Assembly (NCBI RefSeq): GCF_030433895.1
Contig: NZ_JARUXE010000005.1
Location: 62,001 to 126,000 of the forward strand
Origin: Arthrobacter sp. PsM3
GTDB lineage: Bacteria; Actinomycetota; Actinomycetes; Actinomycetales; Micrococcaceae
DNA length: 64,000 nt
Reading direction: 5' to 3'
The translations under genes were made by a program, and so were the position numbers. A model generated the notes under the pieces. That model was not told the DNA's origin and ran no database searches. It worked only from the letters and a program-made list of their open reading frames with translations. This document shows, piece after piece, positions 38,900-47,428 of the stretch; position 1 is the first letter of the stretch; every line of letters begins with the position of its first letter.

Positions 38900-38934
38900 G
38901 CCACACTGAGCCTGCCAACCCCGAAAGGACTCTC

Positions 38935-40131
38935 TTGAACCAGAACGCTAACATCCCCGTCATCCTCGGCGGCGCCCGGACACCCTTCGGACGCTTCCGC
39001 GGCGGCCTCATGCCCTTCTCCTCCACCGAACTGGGCGCCCACGCCATCCGCGCCGCGCTGGCCCGCGCCGGCGTCGCCCCCGAACAGATCGACGCCGTCA
39101 TCGTCGGCCAGGTCATCCAGGCGGGGGCAGGACAAGGCCCCGCGCGGCAGGCCAGCCTGGCCGCCGGAATCGGCTGGGACGTGCCCACCGTGACCATCAA
39201 CAAGCTCTGCCTCTCCGGCCTGACCGCCGTGATTGACGCAGCCCGGATGATCCGTGCGGGGGAAGCCGACTTCATCGTTGCGGCCGGCCAGGAGTCCATG
39301 ACCAACGCACCTCACCTGGTTCCCGGCCTCCGGGCTGGCGTCGTTATCGGGGATGCGCCGATGCTGGACTCGCTGAACCGGGACGGGCTGCAGGATCCGG
39401 TCAGCGGCCAGCTGATGGGCGAGGCCACGGATGCCGGGAACGCCGAACGCGGCATCACCCGGGCCGAGCAGGACGCCGTCGCAGCCCGGTCCCACCAGCG
39501 GGCCGAAGCGGCACGCGCCGCCGGCGTGTACGCCGAGGAAATCGCCCCGATCGACGTTCCCCAGCGCAAGGGGCCCGCACTGACGCTCGAGCACGACGAG
39601 GGTATCCGCCCGGGGACCACCGCCGAATCCCTGGCACAGCTCCGTCCCGCGTTCTCAAAGGACGCCACGGCGACCATTACCGCAGGATCCTCCTCCCCGC
39701 TCTCCGATGGTGCCGCCGCCCTGGTGATCGCCAGCAAAGCGGCAGCCGAAGCGGCTGGGCTCGAATGGATCGCCGAAATCGGCGCCCACGGCCAGACTGC
39801 GGGACCCGACGGCTCACTGCATTCCCAACCCGCCCGCGCCATTGAACTCGCCCTCAAGCGGGAGGGCCTCACCGCGCAGGACCTTGATCTCGTCGAGATC
39901 AACGAAGCCTTCGCGTCCGTGCTCATCCAGTCCGCCAAGGACCTGGGCATCGAGCCGGAGGACATCAACGCCGAGGGTGGCGCCATCGCCCTCGGGCATC
40001 CGGTAGGGGCTTCGGGCGCGCGCCTGGTCCTGCACCAGGCCCTGGCGCTGAAGCGCCGGGGCGGAGGCACCGGCGTCGTCGCCCTCTGCGGCGGCGGCGG
40101 CCAGGGCGACGCCCTGATCCTGAAGGCATGA
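38935..40131 (+). CDS. Acetyl-CoA C-acyltransferase (thiolase)
   Basis: The thiolase-fold enzyme has the nucleophilic Cys in INKLCLSGLTAVIDAA, NEAFASVLIQ, the GHPVGASGARL His motif and the terminal Cys in CGGGGQGDA. It joins or cleaves acetyl-CoA units. The TTG at 38935 has GAAAGGA six bases upstream and gives 398 residues. A GTG at 38896, overlapping the dehydrogenase stop, is the alternative start (411 residues) but has no Shine-Dalgarno sequence. Its 3' end overlaps the ligase gene in an ATGA. Confidence 0.9.
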   Translation: MNQNANIPVILGGARTPFGRFRGGLMPFSSTELGAHAIRAALARAGVAPEQIDAVIVGQVIQAGAGQGPARQASLAAGIGWDVPTVTINKLCLSGLTAVIDAARMIRAGEADFIVAAGQESMTNAPHLVPGLRAGVVIGDAPMLDSLNRDGLQDPVSGQLMGEATDAGNAERGITRAEQDAVAARSHQRAEAARAAGVYAEEIAPIDVPQRKGPALTLEHDEGIRPGTTAESLAQLRPAFSKDATATITAGSSSPLSDGAAALVIASKAAAEAAGLEWIAEIGAHGQTAGPDGSLHSQPARAIELALKREGLTAQDLDLVEINEAFASVLIQSAKDLGIEPEDINAEGGAIALGHPVGASGARLVLHQALALKRRGGGTGVVALCGGGGQGDALILKA

Positions 40132-41717
40132 CCATCCCTACGAAGAAGCGGGCCATGAATACCAACAATCCCGAAGAGGGCTTCGGCACCATCTCCGTCG
40201 CAGCCATCCTGGCCGAGTCGGCTCGAAGGACCCCGGACCGCACCGCGCTGATCGTCGGTGAGGAGGAAACCAGCTACGGCGACCTCTGGCGTGAGACCCG
40301 CGCCTACGCCGGGGCGCTGCGGGCGCGCGGCATCGGCGCCGGCGATGCCGTTGCCGTGCTGATCCCCAATGTTGCGGACTTCGCCCGCGTCTATTTCGCG
40401 GTCCTGTCGCTGGGAGCCGTTGTGGTTCCGGTGCACGCCCTGCTCAAGGCGCGCGAAATCGAGTACGTGCTCCAGGACAGCGGGGCCACGATGCTGATCT
40501 GCGCCGCTCCGCTCCTGAAGGAAGGCGCTGCCGGTGCCGCCGCAACCGGGACCGATCTCCTGACTGTGATGGCGCCCGACGACGGCGGGCTGCCGCGGCT
40601 CGAAGCCGAGGCCGCCGCGGCCGAGCCAATCCGCACGTACGTCCCGTGCCGGCCCTCGGACACCGCCACCATCCTGTACACCTCCGGCACCACCGGCAAA
40701 CCCAAGGGCGCCCTCGGCACCCACTTCGCCCTGGTGGAACAGACTTCCGTCATTCTGACGTCCGTCATGGACTTCCAGCCGGGCGACGTCCTCTTCGGCG
40801 GGCTGCCGCTCTTCCACACCTTCGGCCAGACAGTTGTTCTCAACGCGGGGCTGCGGGCGGGCGCCACGATCGTCATGATGCCCCGCTTCAGCGGCGAGGG
40901 CGCCCTGCAGTTGATGGCCCGGCACAACGTCAACATCTTCCTCGGGGTGCCGACCATGTATGTGGCGCTCATCGAGGCGGCCAAGGCCACTGAGGTCCGC
41001 CCGGCGGCCCTCCGCTACGGCATCTCCGGCGGCGCGTCCCTCCCGCTGGCCGTGATGGACAAGTTCCGCGATGTCTTCGGGGTGGAAATCCACGAGGGCT
41101 ACGGCCTGACCGAAACCTCCCCGGTTGCCGCGTTCAACCACGTCGGCACCCCGCCGCGGCCCGGCACCATCGGGGTCGCCATTTGGGGCGTTGACATCGA
41201 AATTGCCCGCGCCGAAACGGTCGAGAGCATCGAGCTGCTGCCCCCGGGCGAGCTGGGCGAGCTTGTCATCCGCGGACACCTACTGATGAAGGGCTACCTC
41301 AACCGGCCGGAGGCCACGGCCGAGGCGATCGTCGACGGCTGGTTCCGCACCGGGGACCTCGGCACGAAGGACGGCGACGGCTACCTGAGAATCGTTGACC
41401 GCAAAAAGGACATGATCATCCGAAACGGCTACAACGTCTACCCCCGCGAGGTCGAGGAAATCCTCCTGACCCACCCGGAGGTGGTCAGCGCCGCCGTCTA
41501 CGGAATCCCGCACGACGTCCACGGCCAGGAAGTTGCGGCCGCCATCGTGCTCGACGCGGGAGCCACCGCCACCGCGGCCGAGCTGATGGAATTCGCCAGC
41601 GCCCAGCTCGCCGCGTACAAGTATCCGCGCGTCATCAGGCTGCTCTCGGAGCTCCCCCTCGGGCCCAGCGGAAAAATCCTCAAGCGAAACCTGGCCACCG
41701 AGCCCGTCGGATCCTGA
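40128..41717 (+). CDS. Acyl-CoA synthetase (AMP-forming, long-chain type)
   Basis: The 529-residue ANL enzyme has the P-loop ILYTSGTTGKPKGALGTHF, EGYGLTETSPVA, GWFRTGDLGTKDGDGY, RIVDRKKDMIIRNGYNVYP and the C-terminal catalytic Lys in GPSGKILKRN. It activates a carboxylic acid to its CoA thioester using ATP. The start overlaps the thiolase stop (ATGA); ATG 40155 is possible. With the dehydrogenase and thiolase it forms a short acid degradation set. Confidence 0.92.
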   Translation: MTIPTKKRAMNTNNPEEGFGTISVAAILAESARRTPDRTALIVGEEETSYGDLWRETRAYAGALRARGIGAGDAVAVLIPNVADFARVYFAVLSLGAVVVPVHALLKAREIEYVLQDSGATMLICAAPLLKEGAAGAAATGTDLLTVMAPDDGGLPRLEAEAAAAEPIRTYVPCRPSDTATILYTSGTTGKPKGALGTHFALVEQTSVILTSVMDFQPGDVLFGGLPLFHTFGQTVVLNAGLRAGATIVMMPRFSGEGALQLMARHNVNIFLGVPTMYVALIEAAKATEVRPAALRYGISGGASLPLAVMDKFRDVFGVEIHEGYGLTETSPVAAFNHVGTPPRPGTIGVAIWGVDIEIARAETVESIELLPPGELGELVIRGHLLMKGYLNRPEATAEAIVDGWFRTGDLGTKDGDGYLRIVDRKKDMIIRNGYNVYPREVEEILLTHPEVVSAAVYGIPHDVHGQEVAAAIVLDAGATATAAELMEFASAQLAAYKYPRVIRLLSELPLGPSGKILKRNLATEPVGS

Positions 41718-41796
41718 AGGCCGGCGCCGACCCTACCCCCTACCGAAACGCCGGACGGACGCTTAGTGTCGAGGCAGCCAACGTAGGGGGATATGC

Positions 41797-42309
41797 GTGA
41801 TGGAGAAGACAACCAGCCCAAGCCGGACCGGGGCGTTGCCGGCCTCTCGTACCGGTCCGATCCTTTCCATCGTCGCCGCCCTGGCCGGGCCCCTGTGCGT
41901 TATCTTCCTGACCGGATATTTGACCATCCAGCTGCAGCTATCAGAGGTGGGCGCTCCGCTTCTGGATTTCAGCGCGCGTCCGATCCTCGCTGGGGGTGAA
42001 TGGGTGCCGTACCTAGTGCGGGCCGCATTCGTGCTCCTTGCCGTGGCCGTGGTTCTGGGATACCGGGTGGCGGCGCGCACTGGGGCGGCGCGGGTTGTGA
42101 CTCTCACTGTCCTGATCGCGGCTGTCTTCGCAGGTGCCAACACTCTTCGGCCTGTCCCGATGGATGGGGAGCCGCAGCCGATCGCCCTGTTCAGTCTCAT
42201 CAACGGCGCTACCTCACCGTTCACCCTGGCACTGATCGGAGCAGTCATCGCCGACCTGATCTCCATCCGCCGCCGAAACCGGCTAGGCCCGGATGAATCC
42301 GCTATCTAA
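41797..42309 (+). CDS. Hypothetical membrane protein, DUF6069-like
   Basis: The 170-residue protein has four hydrophobic helices (for example ILSIVAALAGPLCVIFLTGY and LIAAVFAGANTLRPVP) and short polar ends, a layout like the DUF6069 group; that assignment is tentative. AGGGGG lies 7 bases before the GTG at 41797, with an ATG at the next codon. A terminator-like hairpin follows the stop. Confidence 0.7.
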   Translation: MMEKTTSPSRTGALPASRTGPILSIVAALAGPLCVIFLTGYLTIQLQLSEVGAPLLDFSARPILAGGEWVPYLVRAAFVLLAVAVVLGYRVAARTGAARVVTLTVLIAAVFAGANTLRPVPMDGEPQPIALFSLINGATSPFTLALIGAVIADLISIRRRNRLGPDESAI

Positions 42310-42316
42310 TCCGGGC

Positions 42317-42346
42317 CCCGTCCTTTCCCGAGACAGGGCGGGTTTT
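42317..42346. terminator. Intrinsic terminator with T-tract
   Basis: Arms CCCGTCCT (42317-42324) and AGGGCGGG (42335-42342) pair over 8 bp with one G-U pair and are followed by TTTT. It lies between the stops of two convergent genes. Confidence 0.6.
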
Positions 42347-42355
42347 CAGGTGGCA

Positions 42356-43132
42356 TCAAAGGGTTGCTGCTTCTTCCTGCGCCAGTCTGATCATTCGAAG
42401 TTCGTCCTCCACCGCGCGGGTGGGCCAATAGTCCTTCGACAACTCTCCGGCCCGGGTTCGATCTGCTGCCGTGAACAGCTTGCCGAGCAGCCCGGCGGCA
42501 TGGAGCAGGGCGATCAGCGCCGTGGTCCTGTCATCGGGCGCCGTGGATACCGGAGCCTTGGCAACAGGCGCAATGGTGCCAGGCGCAATGGTGTCAGGCG
42601 CATTGGTGTCAGGCGTCTGGGCATCGGGCACCTCGGCAACGGGCGCCTGGGCATCGCTCTTCGCGGGATCCGGTGCCGCACCGCTGAGTGCCGCCTGGAG
42701 CTTTTCCAGTAGCGCAGCTTTTGGGCCGTGATCCTTCTCCGGGTACCGCGTGGACTTGAACAGACCAAGGTGTTTTTCGCCAACAGGTTCCACGATGCCC
42801 CGTGCCGCCATCCCCTCGTAGACACGCTGCACTTCGGCGCGGCCCTCCAGCATGGAGACCCACCGCTTGGGAGTGTGGGGCCGCGATTTGCCACGGATAA
42901 GTTCCAGCTCGCGCTGGAAGTCCGTTGGCGGGGCGGCGCCGGTAGCCCTGACGTGCTTCCCCTGCAGCCCGATCGCACCAAGCAGCTCCAACTCGGCCAG
43001 TATTGCCCCTGCCAAAGTGGTCCTGAGCGCGAACACCGGCACTTCAGGTGTGCCGTCTTTGTCGTTTGTTGCCAAGAGCAGGAAAGCCTGGGGAAGGCTC
43101 AGGTCCGCCGCCTTAGTTGTTTCAGCATCCAT
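42356..43132 (-). CDS. GPP34 (GOLPH3/Vps74-like) family phosphoprotein with repeat linker
   Basis: The 258-residue protein has the bacterial GPP34 pattern: DLSLPQAFLLLATNDKDGTP, then TLAGAILAELELLGAI and the C-terminal TTALIALLHAAGLLGKLF with RAGELSKDYWPTRAVEDEL. The fold is that of the eukaryotic phosphoinositide-binding Golgi protein; the bacterial role is unknown. Between the two parts lies an Ala/Pro/Thr-rich linker (about residues 150-195) of short repeats such as DTNAPDTIAPGTIAPVAKAP, which relatives usually lack. ATG 43132 gives the family's N-terminus. Confidence 0.85.
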   Translation of the reverse strand: MDAETTKAADLSLPQAFLLLATNDKDGTPEVPVFALRTTLAGAILAELELLGAIGLQGKHVRATGAAPPTDFQRELELIRGKSRPHTPKRWVSMLEGRAEVQRVYEGMAARGIVEPVGEKHLGLFKSTRYPEKDHGPKAALLEKLQAALSGAAPDPAKSDAQAPVAEVPDAQTPDTNAPDTIAPGTIAPVAKAPVSTAPDDRTTALIALLHAAGLLGKLFTAADRTRAGELSKDYWPTRAVEDELRMIRLAQEEAATL

Positions 43133-43149
43133 ACGATCATGGTGGCCCA

Positions 43150-43814
43150 GTTGCGCCGCCACCACAACGGGTCTCGACCGACCGCAGCTGATCAGCCGGC
43201 TGCCACCGGCGATCTCGGCGGGCGGATCCTGCGGAATCTGGTCGCTTCGGGGGCCACGGTCCGGGTCCTGACACGGCCGGCGACCAGCACGGAGCGGATT
43301 ACACAGCTACGCGCCGAGGGCGCCGAAGTGATCCAGACGGGTTACGACGACCCGACCGGCCTCCGACGAGCCTGCACGGGGGTGGACTGCGTGGTATCCG
43401 GCCCCGAAACAACCGGAACTTGCAGCTCCGCAGAGACTTCGCACAGAGTCTGGACGCCACCGAAATCCGGGCCACGTCGATCCTCAACGGCGCCTTCACT
43501 GACATGCTTTCCGGGCAGGCGCCCATGATCCTGTGCTCCCGGCACTGCGTGCCCTTCTGGTCCGACCCCGACCAGGTGCTCGACTTCACCACCAAGGACG
43601 ACACGGCCACCTACACCGCCGCCGCAGCCCTCGACGAGCGGGCGCCCCGCGTCCTCAGATCGCCGGGGCCTTCCCGCCCTGGCAGGGCATGCAGTATTTC
43701 GCCAGCATGTTCAGCGGGGACGCGAACCTGCACCACATCAACAACGACCGGTACGGCAGCCGGAAGTGGACCACCGCCCGGGACCTCCTGGAGCAGCACC
43801 GGCAGCAGAGCTGA
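43150..43814 (+). pseudogene. Decayed NAD(P)H-binding (NmrA-type) oxidoreductase gene
   Basis: Three pieces of one protein occur in successive frames: ATGDLGGRILRNLVASGATV to TGVDCVVSGPE (to about 43410), then RNLQLRRDFAQSL to LNGAFTDMLSGQAPM (about 43410-43650), then AGAFPPWQGMQYFASMFSGD to LLEQHRQQS (about 43655-43814). The usual Rossmann GATG start is damaged (AATG), the segment between the first two pieces is missing and there is a second frame change. The gene cannot give a working enzyme. Confidence 0.8.
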
Positions 43815-43883
43815 CTGCACAGGACGGCACAGCACAGCACACTACGGTCAGGTGCTCCCGGCCAGGTTCGGTAAGGTCGGATC

Positions 43884-44801
43884 ATGATCGAATCTGCGGC
43901 CGTGCCGGCGCTGGCGTCCTATCACTGGCTTGGCATCCCGATTGCCGCTGCCGGCGCGGTCCTGCTCGCGCTCGGAACCCTGCTTCAGCACAAAAGCATC
44001 GAAGACCAGGGTGCGGCACCCGGGCGAGCCGCTGGAAGCATGGGCGGAGGACGCCTCCAGGCCCTCCTGCGTAAACCAGTATGGCTGGGCGGGACAGCCC
44101 TGCTCGCTGTGGCGATACTCCTGCAGCTGACGAGCCTGCGTTTCTCCCCCCTGATCGTCGTGCAGCCCATCGGCGCGGTCGCCCTGGTGGTAACCACCCT
44201 GGCCACCGCCCGGACGACCCGCAGGTCCCCGGGTCGCCGGGCGCTGGCGGCCGTGGCCTTATGTGTCGGCGGAGTGGGTGCGTTCGTTGCCATCGCAGCT
44301 GTGTCCGCTCAGGACGTTGAGGTCAGCGACCGGCACCTCATCACGATTCTGGCCCTCCTGGGCGTCGTCCTCGCCGCACTCGGCACGGGTTTCGGTCTCT
44401 GGCGGCACCGATGGGGCGCCATCGTCTTTACCAGCGGCGCCGGGATCCTGTTCGGCTTCGTCGCGGCCCTGGCCAAGACCGTCATCGCCCGGTTGTTCCA
44501 GGGCGACTTCGAATGGCTGTCCTTAACCTGCCTGGCGGGGCTGGTCATTGCCGCACTGTCCGGAACGTTCCTGGTCCAGAACGCGCACACCCGGGGCACA
44601 CCCGAACTCGTCGTCGCCGGGCTGACAGTCATCGATCCCCTCGTTGCCGTAACCATCGGCATCACCATCCTCGGAGAGGCCGACACCGCCCCGCTACTGG
44701 CAATCGTCGCCTTCATCCTGGCTGGCGCAATAGCGGTCGCCGGAGTCCTCCTCCTCGCCACAGTGAAAAGGTCCCTGGCCACAACGCCGGCCCTGGGCTG
44801 A
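43884..44801 (+). CDS. DMT-family transporter (EamA-like, 9-10 helices)
   Basis: The 305-residue protein has nine or ten hydrophobic helices (for example LGIPIAAAGAVLLALGTLL and VAGLTVIDPLVAVTIGITIL). It resembles the actinobacterial DMT group related to NIPA-type transporters. AAGGT lies before the ATG. The substrate cannot be told. It begins 69 bp after the decayed NmrA gene. Confidence 0.82.
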   Translation: MIESAAVPALASYHWLGIPIAAAGAVLLALGTLLQHKSIEDQGAAPGRAAGSMGGGRLQALLRKPVWLGGTALLAVAILLQLTSLRFSPLIVVQPIGAVALVVTTLATARTTRRSPGRRALAAVALCVGGVGAFVAIAAVSAQDVEVSDRHLITILALLGVVLAALGTGFGLWRHRWGAIVFTSGAGILFGFVAALAKTVIARLFQGDFEWLSLTCLAGLVIAALSGTFLVQNAHTRGTPELVVAGLTVIDPLVAVTIGITILGEADTAPLLAIVAFILAGAIAVAGVLLLATVKRSLATTPALG

Positions 44802-44830
44802 CGGATCTGGCGACGCCGACCGCGCTCTTT

Positions 44831-45175
44831 CTACTCTTGCCTGACTATGTCGACCGAGATCTCCAACGCCGGAACCGTTCCTCTGTTCTCAAGCCAGTGG
44901 GTGGTGTCCCTGTCCTCGGGCCAGCCCACCCCCGGCCCATAGTCCTTCGCGACCCCGTTCCGGTGGTCAGTGATCGTCCCTTGCAGGATGTAGACGATGC
45001 CTGGCCGGTCCTTATGGTCGTGGATCGGGCCGTAGACGCCTCCCGGCTCGATGGTAACCATGCGCATTCGAAGCTGGCGCCCTGCCATGCCCTCGATCTC
45101 AGGGCCAAGGTCAACCGTGGAAAGTAGCTCCGCGGTAACGCCATTGGTTTCAGGTTCCGCGTGGTCGTTGCTCAT
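44831..45175 (-). CDS. Small cupin-domain protein
   Basis: The 114-residue protein is a single cupin barrel: TIEPGGVYGPIHDHKDRPG holds two of the metal-binding His residues, with YILQGTITDHRNG and a further His in DTTHWLENRG. ATG 45175 (MSNDHAEPETNG) is preceded by AGAGGAG. Members bind metals and may be dioxygenases or sensors. It ends 29 bp from the convergent DMT gene. Confidence 0.85.
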   Translation of the reverse strand: MSNDHAEPETNGVTAELLSTVDLGPEIEGMAGRQLRMRMVTIEPGGVYGPIHDHKDRPGIVYILQGTITDHRNGVAKDYGPGVGWPEDRDTTHWLENRGTVPALEISVDIVRQE

Positions 45176-45413
45176 CGTGCTCTCCTCTGTGTACTTCCAG
45201 GGGCTACGTTCGACGTTCAACCCAGGACGAGCTGATATCCGGATTGAACCGTCCGATTTATAGTCATGGAACCATACCCTCCTGCGGGCTGCGAGGGCCA
45301 AGGAGCGTCTGAATGCGTTTGATCCAGGTCAGGAGCCTGTCGACCGCCGGCGAACATAAGTACACTCCCTACTGTGGCGGCGACTGGAGGCCGCCGGGAC
45401 AAGGAGCCATGAG

Positions 45414-45751
45414 ATGACGCGGTACCTGATTTCATTCGATGACGGCGCAATGACCTTTCCCGCGGAGGATCTGCCCGACGTGGCGAAAGCGGCACACGCA
45501 GTGGTGTGGTCCAGGAGGCCACGGACGCCGGCGTGTGGGTATTCGGCGGCGGGCTAAAGGACCACCGGGAGGGGAGCATTGTGGCCACCGACGGGACGGT
45601 CACCCACGGCCCGTACCCGGAGAGCAAGGCGCACCTGGGCGGATTCTCCGTCGTCGACGCGCCCTTCCGCGACGAGGCATTGAAGTGGGCTGCCAAGATC
45701 GCCGTCGCCTGCCGCTGCGCGCAAGAGGTCCGCGAGTTCGTGCCCGGCTGA
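45414..45751 (+). pseudogene. YCII-related protein gene with a 5-bp duplication frameshift
   Basis: ATG 45414 (AAGGAG upstream) encodes MTRYLISFDDGAMTFPAEDL and PDVAKAAHAV, the start of a YCII/DGPF protein. The rest (VVQEATDAGVWVFGGGLKD to CAQEVREFVPG) is in another frame. The break is at GTGGTGTGGT (45501-45510): removing one GTGGT restores a continuous 110-residue protein. The downstream part could start at GTG 45506, but without the N-terminal strand. A sequencing error is possible. Confidence 0.85.
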
Positions 45752-45881
45752 AGACCCATACACAGCGGGCGCGTCCACTCGACGTCGGCCATCTCTGACC
45801 AAAGCGGCCCCGCCGGGAGGCAGGCGGGCGCGTCCCCCGGCAGTTCCGGGGTCAACGCGCCGGCGGGGCCACAATGGCGGT

Positions 45882-46775
45882 ATGAGCTTTACATCCTTCG
45901 GCCGCATCGAAACCCCCGTCCTGGACATCGGATACGAGTCCGCGGGCGATCCGGGCGGGACCCCGGTCATCCTCCTGCACGGTTTCCCGTACGACGTTCG
46001 AACCTTTGACGACGTCGCTCCGATCCTCGCCGGCCAGGGCGCCTTCGTGCTCGCGCCGTATCTTCGCGGCTTCGGTCCGACGCGCTTCCTCGATCACACG
46101 ACGATCCGCTCCGGACAACAAGCTGCCCTCGGGCAGGATCTCCTCGACTTCATGGATGCCCTCAACATCGAGCAGGCAGTCGTGGCGGGCTACGACTGGG
46201 GCGGCCGGGCGGCGTGCATTGTGGCGGCACTGGAACCCGGACGCGTCACCGGGCTCGTCTCGGTCGGCGGCTACAACATGCACAACCTGGCACGCTCCGG
46301 CGAGCCTGCCGTCCCGGAATGGGAGCGAAGCTACTGGTACCAGTACTACTTCCACTCCGAGCGGGGGCGCCGCGGGCTGGAGCAAAACCGTGACGGACTG
46401 TGCGAACTGCTTTGGCGCACCTGGTCGCCCGGCTGGGTCGGCGCGCAGCAATCGTTTCCCGCCAGCGCCCCGAGCCTGCACAACCCGGACTTCGTCGACG
46501 TCGTCATCCACTCCTACCGCCACCGGTACGGACTGGCCGACGGCGACCCGCGGTACCAGCGGTTCGAGGACCTGATCGCCCTGGAACCTCGGATCACCGT
46601 CCCCACGGTGGTGCTCGAAAGCGGGGAGGACGGCGTCGGCGGCCCCCCGGCGATGGCAGGCAGAAACCACTTCACCGGCCCCTACAGCCAAATCGTCCTG
46701 CCGGGTATCGGACACAACGTTCCGCAGGAGAATCCGGACGCGTTCGCACAAGCGGTACTGAGTCTGTTCGACTAG
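45882..46775 (+). CDS. Alpha/beta hydrolase, epoxide hydrolase/dehalogenase-like
   Basis: The 297-residue enzyme has the oxyanion motif LLHGFPYDVRTFD, nucleophile elbow AGYDWGGRAACI with Asp as nucleophile, and the catalytic His in GIGHNVPQENPDAF. An Asp nucleophile rather than Ser is typical of epoxide hydrolases and haloalkane dehalogenases. Substrate unknown. It stands alone, convergent with the ArsR-like gene. Confidence 0.88.
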   Translation: MSFTSFGRIETPVLDIGYESAGDPGGTPVILLHGFPYDVRTFDDVAPILAGQGAFVLAPYLRGFGPTRFLDHTTIRSGQQAALGQDLLDFMDALNIEQAVVAGYDWGGRAACIVAALEPGRVTGLVSVGGYNMHNLARSGEPAVPEWERSYWYQYYFHSERGRRGLEQNRDGLCELLWRTWSPGWVGAQQSFPASAPSLHNPDFVDVVIHSYRHRYGLADGDPRYQRFEDLIALEPRITVPTVVLESGEDGVGGPPAMAGRNHFTGPYSQIVLPGIGHNVPQENPDAFAQAVLSLFD

Positions 46776-46811
46776 GTGCTTCGCCGCGGTCCGCTAACAG
46801 GCGCCAGAGAC

Positions 46812-47354
46812 CTAGTCCGGCGACCGGTGAAGGACAAAGATGCCGCCGTATGCGGGCTGGTCCGATCGCTGCCGATCACTGTCGGTGTATTCGCTCAGCA
46901 CAGCGTAAACGCGCGTGGTGAGGTCCTCAGCGTCTGCCTTGGAGAGGTGCAGCACGAAGCGTGAGAGGCTGGCGAGCGCATCCGGGCCTGCTTCGGTCAG
47001 CTCTTCCCGGAACGCCTCGACCGGTGCCAGCGGACCGTCCGGGCCGGCTTCACGCAGTGCGGCGTCCAGGTTCCAGGACCGCCCCGTGGAGCGATACGGC
47101 TTCTCCAGCGCACCGCTCTCTCCCGTGCGGACCTCCGCGGGTTCCAGGAATCCGGTGGAGAGCAATTGCCGCACGTGGTAGAGCATTGTCCCCGGATCCT
47201 GGCCCAGCCGGTCGGCGAGCTGCTTGTTGGTCAGTTCGTGGAGCCCGCACAGGCGCAGGATCCTCAAGCGCAGCGGATGGGCCAACGCCTTAATTTCGAG
47301 GGCGCTTGCGGCGGGCTTTTTCCCGTTCGCACTCGTCTGCTCTGCGTCCGTCAT
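46812..47354 (-). CDS. ArsR-like winged-helix regulator
   Basis: The 180-residue protein has an N-terminal winged HTH (EIKALAHPLRLRILRLCGLH, then LTNKQLADRLGQDPGTMLYH) and a helical C-terminal domain. It lacks the Cys pairs of metal sensors. It is divergent from an MFS efflux-type gene, with a 19-bp perfect inverted repeat between them, and so probably represses that transporter. Confidence 0.88.
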   Translation of the reverse strand: MTDAEQTSANGKKPAASALEIKALAHPLRLRILRLCGLHELTNKQLADRLGQDPGTMLYHVRQLLSTGFLEPAEVRTGESGALEKPYRSTGRSWNLDAALREAGPDGPLAPVEAFREELTEAGPDALASLSRFVLHLSKADAEDLTTRVYAVLSEYTDSDRQRSDQPAYGGIFVLHRSPD

Positions 47355-47381
47355 CTACCCATCCTACAAACCGATGTACTG

Positions 47382-47400
47382 AATTCAACCCCCTTGAATT
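47382..47400. promoter_or_regulatory. Operator between the ArsR-like gene and its MFS target
   Basis: AATTCAA-CCCCC-TTGAATT is a perfect 7+5+7 inverted repeat in the 74-bp divergent intergenic region. It is the only strong dyad there. Confidence 0.6.
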
Positions 47401-47428
47401 TTATCAATCAATGGGGAATGGTTCAGCT

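Noticed and set aside
39312..41279. Minus-strand frame of 655 codons
   Set aside because: It lies opposite the thiolase and CoA-ligase genes, which carry all catalytic motifs; this is the usual GC-rich antisense artefact.
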